Notes under the pieces: model-generated | Seen by the model: only the letters and a program-made list of their open reading frames with translations | What the model was told of the DNA's origin: nothing | The model's database searches: none | In this document: positions 6,134 to 12,928 of the stretch, one piece after another | Layout of the letters: each line of letters begins with the position of its first letter | How positions within the stretch are numbered: position 1 is the first letter of the stretch | Position numbers and translations under genes: made by a program | Source of the DNA: Pseudomonadota bacterium | GTDB lineage: Bacteria; Pseudomonadota; Gammaproteobacteria; Burkholderiales; Rhodocyclaceae | DNA: 12,928 nucleotides | NCBI GenBank assembly: GCA_030917225.1 | Contig: JAUPVD010000245.1 | Coordinates: forward strand, 1 to 12,928 | Direction: 5' to 3'

Positions 6134-6463
6134 TCATTCGGCCGCAATGCTGCGGACGGCCTCCTTGTCACTGCGGTGGTGGTCCTGAAGCTTCTGCTTG
6201 TATTTCTGGACCTGACGGTCAAGCTTGTCGACCAGATTGTCGATGGCAGCGTACAGGTCGCCGTCATCGGCTTCGACAAAAATGTCCTTGCCGGGGACGT
6301 GTAACGTCACTTCGGCTTTCTGCTTCAGTTTCTCCACGGTGAGGATCACGTTCACGTCGATCACATGATCGAAGTGGCGCGTGACGCGCTCAAGTTTGGC
6401 GGTGACGTATTCCCGGATGGCAGGGGTCACTTCGAGGTGGTGTCCACTGATTTGCAGGTTCAT
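6134..6463 (-). CDS. hpf: Ribosome hibernation-promoting factor, short form
   Basis: A 109-residue protein of the HPF/YfiA (RaiA) family, which binds the decoding region of the 30S subunit and promotes inactive 70S dimers in stationary phase. The family pattern is clear: [20 protein letters not shown] at the start, helix [20 protein letters not shown], then [20 protein letters not shown] and the second helix [24 protein letters not shown]. It lacks the C-terminal dimerisation domain of long HPF. I start it at ATG 6463, preceded by AAAGGAG with seven-base spacing. The longer in-frame ATG at 6571 lies within rpoN and adds unrelated residues. The ribosome site abuts the rpoN stop (6477-6479), so it is probably coupled to rpoN. 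Confidence 0.96.
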   Translation of the reverse strand: MNLQISGHHLEVTPAIREYVTAKLERVTRHFDHVIDVNVILTVEKLKQKAEVTLHVPGKDIFVEADDGDLYAAIDNLVDKLDRQVQKYKQKLQDHHRSDKEAVRSIAAE

Positions 6464-6476
6464 GGTGTGGCTCCTT

Positions 6477-7955
6477 TCACAGGCTCTTGCGTAGATTGAC
6501 CGGCGGGATGTTGAGCGCTTCTCGATATTTTGCAATCGTTCGTCGTGCGACAACAATGCCCTGCTGGCCAAGGATGTCCGCTATCTGACTGTCAGACAGC
6601 GGTTTTTTCGGATCTTCGGCCCCCACCAGCTGCTTGATCAAAGCGCGGATAGCGGTGGCCGAGCAGGCGCCCCCGGTATCGGTGGCGACGTGGCTGCCGA
6701 AAAAATACTTCAATTCAAAGATGCCGCGCTGCGTCGCCATGTACTTCTGCGTCGTTACGCGCGATACCGTGGATTCATGCAGGCCGAGGATATCGGCGAT
6801 CTCGCGCAACACCAAAGGCCGCATGGCCACCTCGCCATGTTCGAAGAACTGGCGCTGGCGGTCAACAATCGTTTGCGAAACGCGCTGGATGGTATCAAAA
6901 CGCTGCTGTACGTTCTTGATCAGCCAACGGGCTTCCTGCAACTGCCCGGAGAGGCCGGAGCCCCGGTGCCCGGCGAGGACTTGGGCATAAAGGCGATTTA
7001 TGCGCAGGCGTGGGTAAGCGTCAGGGTTGATGCTGGCCAGCCATTGATGGCGCACTTTTTTGACGATCACGTCCGGGATGATGTAGCGGGCATCGAGCGG
7101 CGCATATTGCGCCCCGGGGCGTGGATTGAGGCTCTTGATCAGCGCGTGGGCGGTGCGCAGCGCATCATCGTCGCAGCCGGTCAGCTTCTTGATCTTCGAA
7201 AAATCGCGCGCGGCCAACAGTTCAAGGTGCTGGCGGGCGATGATCAGGGCCAGATCGCGTGCCGGGTCGGCGGGCCGCGTTTCGAGCTGCAGCGCCAGGC
7301 ATTCCTGGGCGTTGCGGGCACCAACGCCAGTAGGCTCGAAGTGCTGCAGGTGTTTCAGTGCGATCTGCAGTTCTTCGGGCTCGATTTCGAGCTCGGGCGG
7401 CATGATTTCCGCGAGTTCTTCGAGCGTTTGCGACAGATAACCGTCTTCATCGAGCGCTTCGATCAGCACCCGCACCAGCATCCGGTCGCGATCCGGCAAC
7501 TGGGTAACCCCCAACTGCGAGATCAAATGGTCGGAAAGCGAGGTAGTGGCAGCCTGAATATCCTGATAATCGTTGTCGTCATCATCGCTGCCGCTGCTGT
7601 TCCCCGAGGGGCTGGCAGCATAGCTGCCGTCACCGGGCCAACCTTCTTCGTCGGTATTCGGGCGGCTGTCTTCTGATTCCGAAGTTTCGGCTTGCTGTTC
7701 GCGGTTGTCGGCGCCGTCCCCATGCTCCCCACGCTCGCCGCGCTCCTCCTGCGAATTGTCACCGTTGTTCGATGACGGGGCCGATGGCGCATAACCATCC
7801 TCATCCTCGCGTTCGAGCAGCGGGTTCTCGAGCAGATATTTTTCCAGCTCCTGATTGAGTTCAAGCGTCGACAGCTGGAGCAGACGAATCGACTGCTGCA
7901 GTTGCGGCGTCAGCGCAAGGTGCTGCGAAAGCTTGAGTTGGAGGGCGGGTTTCAT
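6477..7955 (-). CDS. rpoN: RNA polymerase sigma-54 factor
   Basis: A 492-residue sigma-54. Region I (1-49, glutamine/leucine-rich [20 protein letters not shown]) binds activators. Residues 50-133 are an unusually acidic, Ser/Asn/Gly-rich region II. A core-binding region follows, then a helix-turn-helix around [20 protein letters not shown]. The RpoN box [10 protein letters not shown] at 470-479, which reads the -24 promoter element, is intact. It directs transcription from -24/-12 promoters with bacterial enhancer-binding proteins, for nitrogen, motility and other functions. It lies 53 bases after lptB and directly before hpf, as in many proteobacteria. The ribosome site is weak. A long open frame on the opposite strand (6690-7676) is a GC-bias shadow of this gene. 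Confidence 0.98.
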   Translation of the reverse strand: MKPALQLKLSQHLALTPQLQQSIRLLQLSTLELNQELEKYLLENPLLEREDEDGYAPSAPSSNNGDNSQEERGERGEHGDGADNREQQAETSESEDSRPNTDEEGWPGDGSYAASPSGNSSGSDDDDNDYQDIQAATTSLSDHLISQLGVTQLPDRDRMLVRVLIEALDEDGYLSQTLEELAEIMPPELEIEPEELQIALKHLQHFEPTGVGARNAQECLALQLETRPADPARDLALIIARQHLELLAARDFSKIKKLTGCDDDALRTAHALIKSLNPRPGAQYAPLDARYIIPDVIVKKVRHQWLASINPDAYPRLRINRLYAQVLAGHRGSGLSGQLQEARWLIKNVQQRFDTIQRVSQTIVDRQRQFFEHGEVAMRPLVLREIADILGLHESTVSRVTTQKYMATQRGIFELKYFFGSHVATDTGGACSATAIRALIKQLVGAEDPKKPLSDSQIADILGQQGIVVARRTIAKYREALNIPPVNLRKSL

Positions 7956-8008
7956 GCTCGGCGCGGAACGGCCGGATCAGTTTTTTCGTGAGGGTTTTGG
8001 GGCCCGGA

Positions 8009-8746
8009 TCACAGGCGGAAGTTCTCGCCCAGATACACTTTTCTTACAGCTTCATTATAGATGATTTCATCCGGCTGGCCCGATGCAAGCACCGAGCCTT
8101 CGTTGATGATGTACGCGCGGTCGCAGATGCCCAGCGTTTCCCGCACGTTGTGATCGGTGATGAGCACGCCGATGTTCCGCTCCTTGAGAAAGCGGATGAT
8201 CTTCTGAATCTCCAGAACTGCGATCGGATCGACACCGGCAAAGGGTTCATCCAGCAGGATGAAGCGCGGGCGGGTGGCCAGCGCGCGGGCGATCTCGACG
8301 CGCCGACGCTCGCCGCCGGAAAGCGAGGCGGCACTGTTGTCGCGGATGTGGGCGATATGCAGATCTTCCAGCAGTGCTTCCAGGCGGCTGTGGATTTCGT
8401 CCCGGGGCAACTTCTGCAGTTCAAGCACGGCCTTGATGTTCTCGCTGACCGTCAGCTTGCGAAAGACCGAAGCTTCCTGAGGCAGATAGGAAACGCCCAT
8501 GTGCGCACGGCGGTGGATCGGCAGGTGTGTCAGCTTCGTATCGTCCATGAACACCTCGCCGCCATCGGCGGCGACCAGGCCGACAATCATGTAGAAGGTG
8601 GTGGTCTTGCCGGCACCGTTCGGGCCGAGCAGGCCGATGACATCGCCGCTGCCTACTTCGAACGACACGTCGTGGACGACGGTGCGTTTCTTGTAGCTCT
8701 TGTTTAGGTTGTGAGCGGAAAGGGTGCTTCTTGCCTGATCCTGCAT
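8009..8746 (-). CDS. lptB: LPS export ABC transporter ATP-binding protein
   Basis: A 245-residue ABC ATPase, cytoplasmic, which in studied species powers LptFG to move lipopolysaccharide out of the inner membrane along the LptCAD bridge. All motifs are intact: Walker A GPNGAGKT at 41-48, Q-loop Gln90 in [14 protein letters not shown] (typical of LptB), signature LSGGE at 142-146, Walker B ILLDEP at 163-168 and switch His199. Length and the C-terminal YLGENFRL are family-typical. It is followed by rpoN as usual. Upstream, however, is recX, only four bases away, in place of lptA/lptC. The ribosome site, inside the recX end, is a weak purine stretch, suggesting coupling. Confidence 0.96.
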   Translation of the reverse strand: MQDQARSTLSAHNLNKSYKKRTVVHDVSFEVGSGDVIGLLGPNGAGKTTTFYMIVGLVAADGGEVFMDDTKLTHLPIHRRAHMGVSYLPQEASVFRKLTVSENIKAVLELQKLPRDEIHSRLEALLEDLHIAHIRDNSAASLSGGERRRVEIARALATRPRFILLDEPFAGVDPIAVLEIQKIIRFLKERNIGVLITDHNVRETLGICDRAYIINEGSVLASGQPDEIIYNEAVRKVYLGENFRL

Positions 8747-8750
8747 TTTT

Positions 8751-9217
8751 CTATTCTTCTTCCAGTTCTGCTGCTGCGGACCCTTCGCCTCGCAGCAGGC
8801 GCCGAATCGTATCTGAGGAAAAACCCCGGTTCATCATAAAACGCACCTGCCTGGCCCGTTCCGCCGCATCGTTGGGCGGTGAGTCGAATTTGCGCGCCCA
8901 TACCACTTGGGCACGCGCCAACTCATCGCCGGCATTGGTCATGGCCTCGGCAGCGGTTTCGGCCGCCACGCCCGTCTGGCGTAGTTCATGACTCAGGCGG
9001 GCGTTGCCGTAACGTCTGCCACGCACCGACACCCGCATTTCCGCATAGCGGGCGTCGGAAAGCAAGCGCCGCGCCACCAGATCATCCAGCAGCGCTTCGA
9101 GTTGCTCCTCGGAATGTCCGTCTGCTTCGGCGTGGCGGGCGAGCTTCCGCTTCAGTTCGGCGCGAGCGTGCTCCCGCTGCGCCAGCAGCCGCAGGGCACG
9201 CTGGCGCAGGGTTTCAC

Positions 9218-9221
<4 letters not shown>
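8751..9221 (-). CDS. recX: RecA regulatory protein RecX
   Basis: A 156-residue, highly charged helical protein that modulates RecA filament assembly. Typical RecX features are [19 protein letters not shown] near the start, then [26 protein letters not shown] and [18 protein letters not shown], consistent with three tandem helical repeats. Its ATG (9221-9219) overlaps the recA stop (9220-9218) as ATGA, so it is translationally coupled to recA and should be made at a fraction of its level. It is probably SOS-induced with recA from the upstream promoter. The acidic ELEEE end runs to TAG at 8753-8751, four bases before lptB. Confidence 0.96.
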
Positions 9222-10237
<1,016 letters not shown>

Positions 10238-10278
10238 GAAATCTCCTCTGAGCCTTGTGGTTACTGGGATTGCCGCTT

Positions 10279-10292
10279 AGACCAGAGGGTCT
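10279..10292 (-). other. Small hairpin in the recA leader
   Basis: AGACC (10279-10283) and GGTCT (10288-10292) form a 5-bp stem with a 4-base loop. It would lie some 13 to 26 bases into the recA transcript if it starts near 10305. It is short, without a U tract, and may simply stabilise the 5' end. A role is not shown. Confidence 0.3.
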
Positions 10293-10306
10293 TTCCGGCA
10301 CCGTTG

Positions 10307-10322
10307 CTGTGATTATATACAG
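10307..10322. promoter_or_regulatory. SOS box (LexA operator) of recA
   Basis: CTGTGATTATATACAG is a palindromic match to the proteobacterial LexA consensus CTGT-N8-ACAG, with the AT-rich core expected. It overlaps the -10 element of the recA promoter, so bound LexA would block polymerase directly. This places recA, the coupled recX, and perhaps lptB read-through under DNA-damage control. Confidence 0.93.
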
Positions 10323-10339
10323 TAATTTGTACTTGTCTA
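10312..10339 (-). promoter_or_regulatory. Sigma-70 promoter of recA
   Basis: On the minus strand TAGACA (-35, 10339-10334) and a perfect TATAAT (-10, 10317-10312) are separated by 16 bases. Transcription would start near 10305, leaving a leader of about 68 bases before the ATG at 10237. The -10 lies inside the LexA operator. Confidence 0.8.
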
Positions 10340-10424
10340 TGGCTTTATGCCTTGTGCCATGAGGAATTTCGCAGAATGGCGAAAGTGGCGCTGCGTTTGA
10401 GACTGTGCGGGGTTGGGTGAAGCG

Positions 10425-10925
10425 TCAGGCGAGGAGGGGGGTAAAGCGCTGGAGCAGGCCCTGCAGGGCGTGTTCGACCGAGGCGCGGCGAACGGCTTCC
10501 CGGTCGCCCGGGAAATGGCAGGTTTCGCATTCACTCAGGCCGTGGCTGCTGGCCCAGGCAAAGCAGACGGTGCCGACCGGTTTTTCCGGCGTGCCGCCGG
10601 CGGGGCCGGCGACGCCGGAAATGGCCAGCGCCCACTGCGCCCGGCTGTGCTGCAGCGCGCCCTGGGCCATTTCGATCACCACTTGTTCGCTGACCGCGCC
10701 GTGGCGGACGATGGTCTTCTTGCTGACGCCGAGCATGTCGGCCTTGGCGGCGTTCGAATAAGTGACGAAGCCGCGGTCGAACCAGTTGGAACTGCCGGCG
10801 ATGGCAGTGATGACCTGCGACACCCAGCCGCCGGTGCAGGACTCGGCGGTGGCCAAGACTTCGCCGCGTTCGAGGAGGCATGCGCCGATTTTGGCGGCGA
10901 GATCATCAATTGGTGAAGACGGCAT
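10425..10925 (-). CDS. pncC: Nicotinamide-nucleotide amidase (CinA C-terminal domain family)
   Basis: A 166-residue stand-alone CinA C-terminal domain. It deamidates nicotinamide mononucleotide to nicotinate mononucleotide in the pyridine nucleotide salvage cycle. ATAESCTGGW (Ser29), then TYSNAAKADMLGV (Tyr56, Lys61) and AISGVAGPAGGTPEKPVGTVCF are the conserved active-site segments. I start at ATG 10925 because the family normally begins a few residues before the first helix (DDLAAKIGACLLERG). An ATG at 10949 overlaps the upstream stop as TAATG and would add eight residues by coupling. The open frame reaches back to 11039. None has a good ribosome site. It is the last gene of the thiL operon; no clear terminator follows before the recA promoter. 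The 187 bases from 10238 to 10424 hold only that promoter, the SOS box and small weak hairpins. Confidence 0.95.
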   Translation of the reverse strand: MPSSPIDDLAAKIGACLLERGEVLATAESCTGGWVSQVITAIAGSSNWFDRGFVTYSNAAKADMLGVSKKTIVRHGAVSEQVVIEMAQGALQHSRAQWALAISGVAGPAGGTPEKPVGTVCFAWASSHGLSECETCHFPGDREAVRRASVEHALQGLLQRFTPLLA

Positions 10926-10948
10926 AGCTTTAAACGAGCAACTATCCA

Positions 10949-11410
10949 TTAATTTTCTACAGCAATTGGTTCCAGCGTAACCCTGATGATTGCCGGTGGA
11001 ACAGAACAAATCCCTTTTGTTGGGTGGGTGTCGCAGCACGTCCGAATTGGCACGATGATTCGCTCGAATCTCTTCGAGCGTACATCATTGCAGATGAGCT
11101 CTGCGGCTTCGGGTACAAAAACAGGAACCCACGTTTCGGAGCGAAAATAGTCTCGAAGCCAGACAGGGTCTGTGGCGCCGGCGTATGCGTGCGGGAGCAA
11201 TTCGATACGGCGTGTTTGAACTTCTAATAACGTTCCCGGAATATCCTCTACGTTAACCGGTTCGTTTTTGAAGCTGCGACTGTGAAATGTAACTGCGGTG
11301 CAGCTTCTGATGTTGACCGTGACTTTCAGATTATGTGATGGCAAACAGGCGCCGATTGCTGACCGCGCAAGTACGCTCAACACCAGAAACAAAATCCACT
11401 GTCTGTTCAT
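10949..11410 (-). CDS. Small secreted or lipoprotein of unknown function in low-GC DNA
   Basis: A 153-residue protein that I do not recognise. It has a signal peptide (MNRQWILFLVLSVLARSAIG). Cleavage could fall after Gly20 (AIG), or Cys22 could be a lipid site in an imperfect lipobox, IGAC. The body has six cysteines (22, 37, 107, 125, 126, 135), enough for three disulfides, and is beta-rich with few long helices. The ATG at 11410 comes one base after the pgpA stop, and its own TAA overlaps a possible pncC start as TAATG, so it is embedded in the operon's translation. Two 60-base stretches I counted are 43 to 45 percent GC, against 73 percent in a stretch of thiL, and codon choice looks different. 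That suggests an acquired insert between the normally adjacent pgpA and pncC. Confidence 0.7.
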   Translation of the reverse strand: MNRQWILFLVLSVLARSAIGACLPSHNLKVTVNIRSCTAVTFHSRSFKNEPVNVEDIPGTLLEVQTRRIELLPHAYAGATDPVWLRDYFRSETWVPVFVPEAAELICNDVRSKRFERIIVPIRTCCDTHPTKGICSVPPAIIRVTLEPIAVEN

Positions 11411-11411
11411 G

Positions 11412-11903
11412 TCAGCTCAGGATAAATTTCAGCAACGCCAAACACAGCACCGCATAGGCCGCCGCAAACACATCGTCGGTCATCACCCCGAAACCGTTCT
11501 TGATGCGGTCGAAGTTGCAGGCTGGGGGTGGCTTGACGATGTCGAAGAAGCGGAACAGGAAGAAGGCGGCGGTTTGCCAGAGCAGGCCTTCCGGGCAGAA
11601 GAAGAGCACGCCCCAGAAGGGCACGATCTCGTCCCAGACGATGCTGCCATGGTCGGGTTCGCCGAGATCGCGGCCGGTGCGGTGGCAGGCCAGTACGCCG
11701 CCGATATAGCCGGTGATCAGCAGCAGGATGAAGCCGAGGTCGTCGAACCACGGGCGCAGCAGCAGGTAGGAGGCCCATGCGAAGAGCGTGCCGATGGTGC
11801 CCGGCGCCCACGGCGAAAGACCGCTGCCGAAGCCGCAGGCGAACAGGTGCGCCGGGTGCGAGAAGAGGAAGCTGGCGGGCGGCGGGGTCGATTTCTTAAT
11901 CAA
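11412..11903 (-). CDS. pgpA: Phosphatidylglycerophosphatase A
   Basis: About 163 residues from a TTG at 11903; the open frame extends to an ATG at 11945 (177 residues). It dephosphorylates phosphatidylglycerol phosphate in the inner membrane, the last step to phosphatidylglycerol. The family core FLFSHPAHLFACGFGSGLSPWAPGTIGTLFAW is unmistakable. IVWDEIVPFW follows, and the acidic FRFFDIVKPPP...DRIKNGFGVMTDD carries the probable catalytic aspartates. Three or four hydrophobic segments span the membrane. I prefer TTG 11903: it has AAAAAAGG eleven bases upstream, overlaps thiL by only eight bases and gives the normal short N-terminus. The ATG at 11945 overlaps thiL by 50 bases, lacks a ribosome site and adds residues that are a frame shadow of thiL. 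The start is the uncertain part; the identity is firm. Confidence 0.94.
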   Translation of the reverse strand: MIKKSTPPPASFLFSHPAHLFACGFGSGLSPWAPGTIGTLFAWASYLLLRPWFDDLGFILLLITGYIGGVLACHRTGRDLGEPDHGSIVWDEIVPFWGVLFFCPEGLLWQTAAFFLFRFFDIVKPPPACNFDRIKNGFGVMTDDVFAAAYAVLCLALLKFILS

Positions 11904-12867
11904 AGTGGTCGAAACCTTTTTTCGGGATGGGCAGCGGCTGGCCATCGGCGTCGATCAGCCGGATGTCGGCGATTGGACGCCCGCTTTCAGTGGCTGCCGA
12001 CACAGTGTAGCCGATGCGCCAGAGCGGCAGGTCGAGTTCGGCGGCGAGCATGACCACCTGCTGGCGGGCGGCGATCGGGGTGGTGAAGCACAGTTCGTAG
12101 TCGTCGCCGCCGCCGAGCTGCGCTTCGCGCGCCAGCCTGGGCACGCTGCCCGGCGGGATCAGCGGGAACTGGCCTTCGAACAGGTCGGCGGCCAGCCCGG
12201 AGCGTTCGAGGATATGGCCGAGGTCGGCGAGCAGGCCATCGGAAACGTCGATGGCGCTGGTGGCGATGCCACGCAGGCGCAGGCCGAGTTCGATGCGTGG
12301 CAGCGGCCGCTGCAGAGCCATCACGCAGCGCCTGGCTAGCGCTTCCGGCAGCGTAGTTTTGCCCTGCAGGTGGGCGAGGCCGAGGGCGGCCAGCCCTGGT
12401 TGCCCGGAGACCCAGATGTCATCGTCGAGTCGGGCGCCATCGCGGCGCAGCGCGCTGCCGGCTGGCAGTTCGCCGATGGCGGTGACGCACAGGTTGCGTG
12501 GGCCGCGCGTGGTGTCGCCGCCGATGACTTCAGCGCCGTAGCGTTTCGCGCACCTGAAGAAGCCGTCGGCGAAGGCGGCGATCCACGCTTCGTCGGCATT
12601 AGGCAGGGCGCCGGCGAGCAGCACCCAGCGCGGAGTGGCGCCCATCGCGGCGAGGTCGGAGAGATTGACCGCCAGTGTCTTCCAGCCGAGCTGGCCGGGG
12701 TCGGTGTCAGGCAGGAAATGCGTGCCCTCGACCAGCATGTCGGTGGTCAGCGCCAGTTCCATGCCCGGTGCCGGGGCGACCAGCGCGCAATCGTCGCCGG
12801 GGCCGAGGATTGCGGAGGGGGTGGCGCGGCTGAAATGCCGCGAGATCAGCTCGAATTCCGATGCCAT
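11896..12867 (-). CDS. thiL: Thiamine-phosphate kinase
   Basis: A 323-residue member of the PurM/ThiL fold. It phosphorylates thiamine monophosphate to the active cofactor thiamine diphosphate in the cytosol. Visible motifs are GPGDDCALV (GDD 24-26, metal and ATP binding), TTDMLVEGTHF at 41-51, VNLSDLAAMGA at 68-76, IGGDTTRG at 115-122, AIDVSDGL at 205-212 and GGGDDYEL at 252-259. All key acidic residues are present and the length is normal. The ATG at 12867 opens straight into SEFELISRHF, as in the family. It begins three bases after the stop of the preceding gene and overlaps pgpA slightly, so it is inside an operon. No TPP riboswitch is present upstream in the visible part. Confidence 0.97.
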   Translation of the reverse strand: MASEFELISRHFSRATPSAILGPGDDCALVAPAPGMELALTTDMLVEGTHFLPDTDPGQLGWKTLAVNLSDLAAMGATPRWVLLAGALPNADEAWIAAFADGFFRCAKRYGAEVIGGDTTRGPRNLCVTAIGELPAGSALRRDGARLDDDIWVSGQPGLAALGLAHLQGKTTLPEALARRCVMALQRPLPRIELGLRLRGIATSAIDVSDGLLADLGHILERSGLAADLFEGQFPLIPPGSVPRLAREAQLGGGDDYELCFTTPIAARQQVVMLAAELDLPLWRIGYTVSAATESGRPIADIRLIDADGQPLPIPKKGFDHFD

Positions 12868-12870
12868 GCG

Positions 12871-12928
12871 TCAGGTTTGCTTCAGATCACGGTAAAAATT
12901 TTCATGGGGCCCGACCGCTTCCAGATAG
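12871..12928 (-). CDS. C-terminal fragment of an unidentified gene upstream of thiL
   Basis: An open minus-strand frame enters from the right edge and ends at TGA 12873-12871. It encodes about 18 residues, YLEAVGPHENFYRDLKQT. The stop lies three bases before the thiL ATG, the spacing of an operon, which makes it a likely true gene end. The peptide is too short to name. From memory, a malic enzyme gene (maeB) often precedes thiL in related betaproteobacteria, but nothing seen here confirms that. Confidence 0.5.
   Translation of the reverse strand, partial: YLEAVGPHENFYRDLKQT

Noticed and set aside
6464..6571. N-terminal extension of hpf into rpoN
   Set aside because: The added residues are a frame shadow of the rpoN C-terminus; the family start at 6463 has AAAGGAG.
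6690..7676. Long plus-strand open frame (328 codons) opposite rpoN
   Set aside because: It lies entirely within rpoN, whose product matches sigma-54 along its length. The antisense frame has no recognisable domain or ribosome site and is expected from high-GC codon bias.
7956..8008. Promoter or terminator in the lptB-rpoN gap
   Set aside because: There are A/T runs and a GGGCCC palindrome but no stem with a U tract and no acceptable -35/-10 pair.
10360..10385. Terminator for pncC (TTTCGC/GCGAAA hairpin)
   Set aside because: The stem is only six pairs with no U tract on the minus strand, so it is too weak to call.
10337..10534. Minus-strand open frames between pncC and recA
   Set aside because: They overlap the end of pncC in other frames, run into the recA promoter, have no ribosome site and give proline/arginine-rich shadow peptides.
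12868..12928. TPP riboswitch ahead of thiL
   Set aside because: The sequence upstream of thiL is the coding end of another gene and shows no conserved TPP-aptamer core.

Overview
This 12.9 kb window is GC-rich chromosomal DNA from a Gram-negative bacterium, most likely a betaproteobacterium. A Rhodocyclales-type genome (Dechloromonas/Azonexus/Accumulibacter relatives) is my best guess, from the blocks rpoN-hpf-ptsN-hprK and thiL-pgpA-pncC and from recognisable family sequences. No rRNA or other taxonomic marker is present. Every gene is on the minus strand except a C-terminal fragment on the plus strand at the left edge, so transcription runs from high to low coordinates.

Reading in the direction of transcription, the right end (12928 to 10425) is a tightly packed operon. 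It holds the tail of an unidentified gene, thiL (thiamine-phosphate kinase), pgpA (phosphatidylglycerophosphatase A), a small secreted protein of unknown function with clearly lower GC, and pncC (nicotinamide-nucleotide amidase). Next comes recA, with a perfect SOS box overlapping its -10 element, coupled to recX by an ATGA overlap. Four bases later follows lptB (LPS-transport ATPase), then rpoN (sigma-54), hpf (ribosome hibernation factor), ptsN (EIIA-Ntr) and hprK (HPr kinase/phosphorylase). The usual partners lptA/lptC and rapZ are not beside lptB and hprK.

The left third is the accessory-looking part. A promoter inside the 3' end of hprK drives a small periplasmic PsiF-family protein, which ends at a strong intrinsic terminator. 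Immediately after it is a three-gene unit: a secreted protein with a TolB-N/LpoB-like look, a CsgG-like exported protein, and a 783-residue membrane-spanning Hanks-type Ser/Thr kinase. The kinase's extracytoplasmic half seems to contain the same kind of module as the first gene, plus a FlgT/LPP20-like region. I read this as an undercharacterised envelope system: a transmembrane kinase encoded with two exported proteins of related fold. It converges on a plus-strand fragment that might be an FHA-domain protein, with a shared terminator between them.

The core genes are confidently named. The functions of the kinase locus and of the low-GC insert are inference. No tRNA, rRNA, CRISPR array, insertion sequence or origin was seen, and no gene-free stretch exceeds 300 bases.
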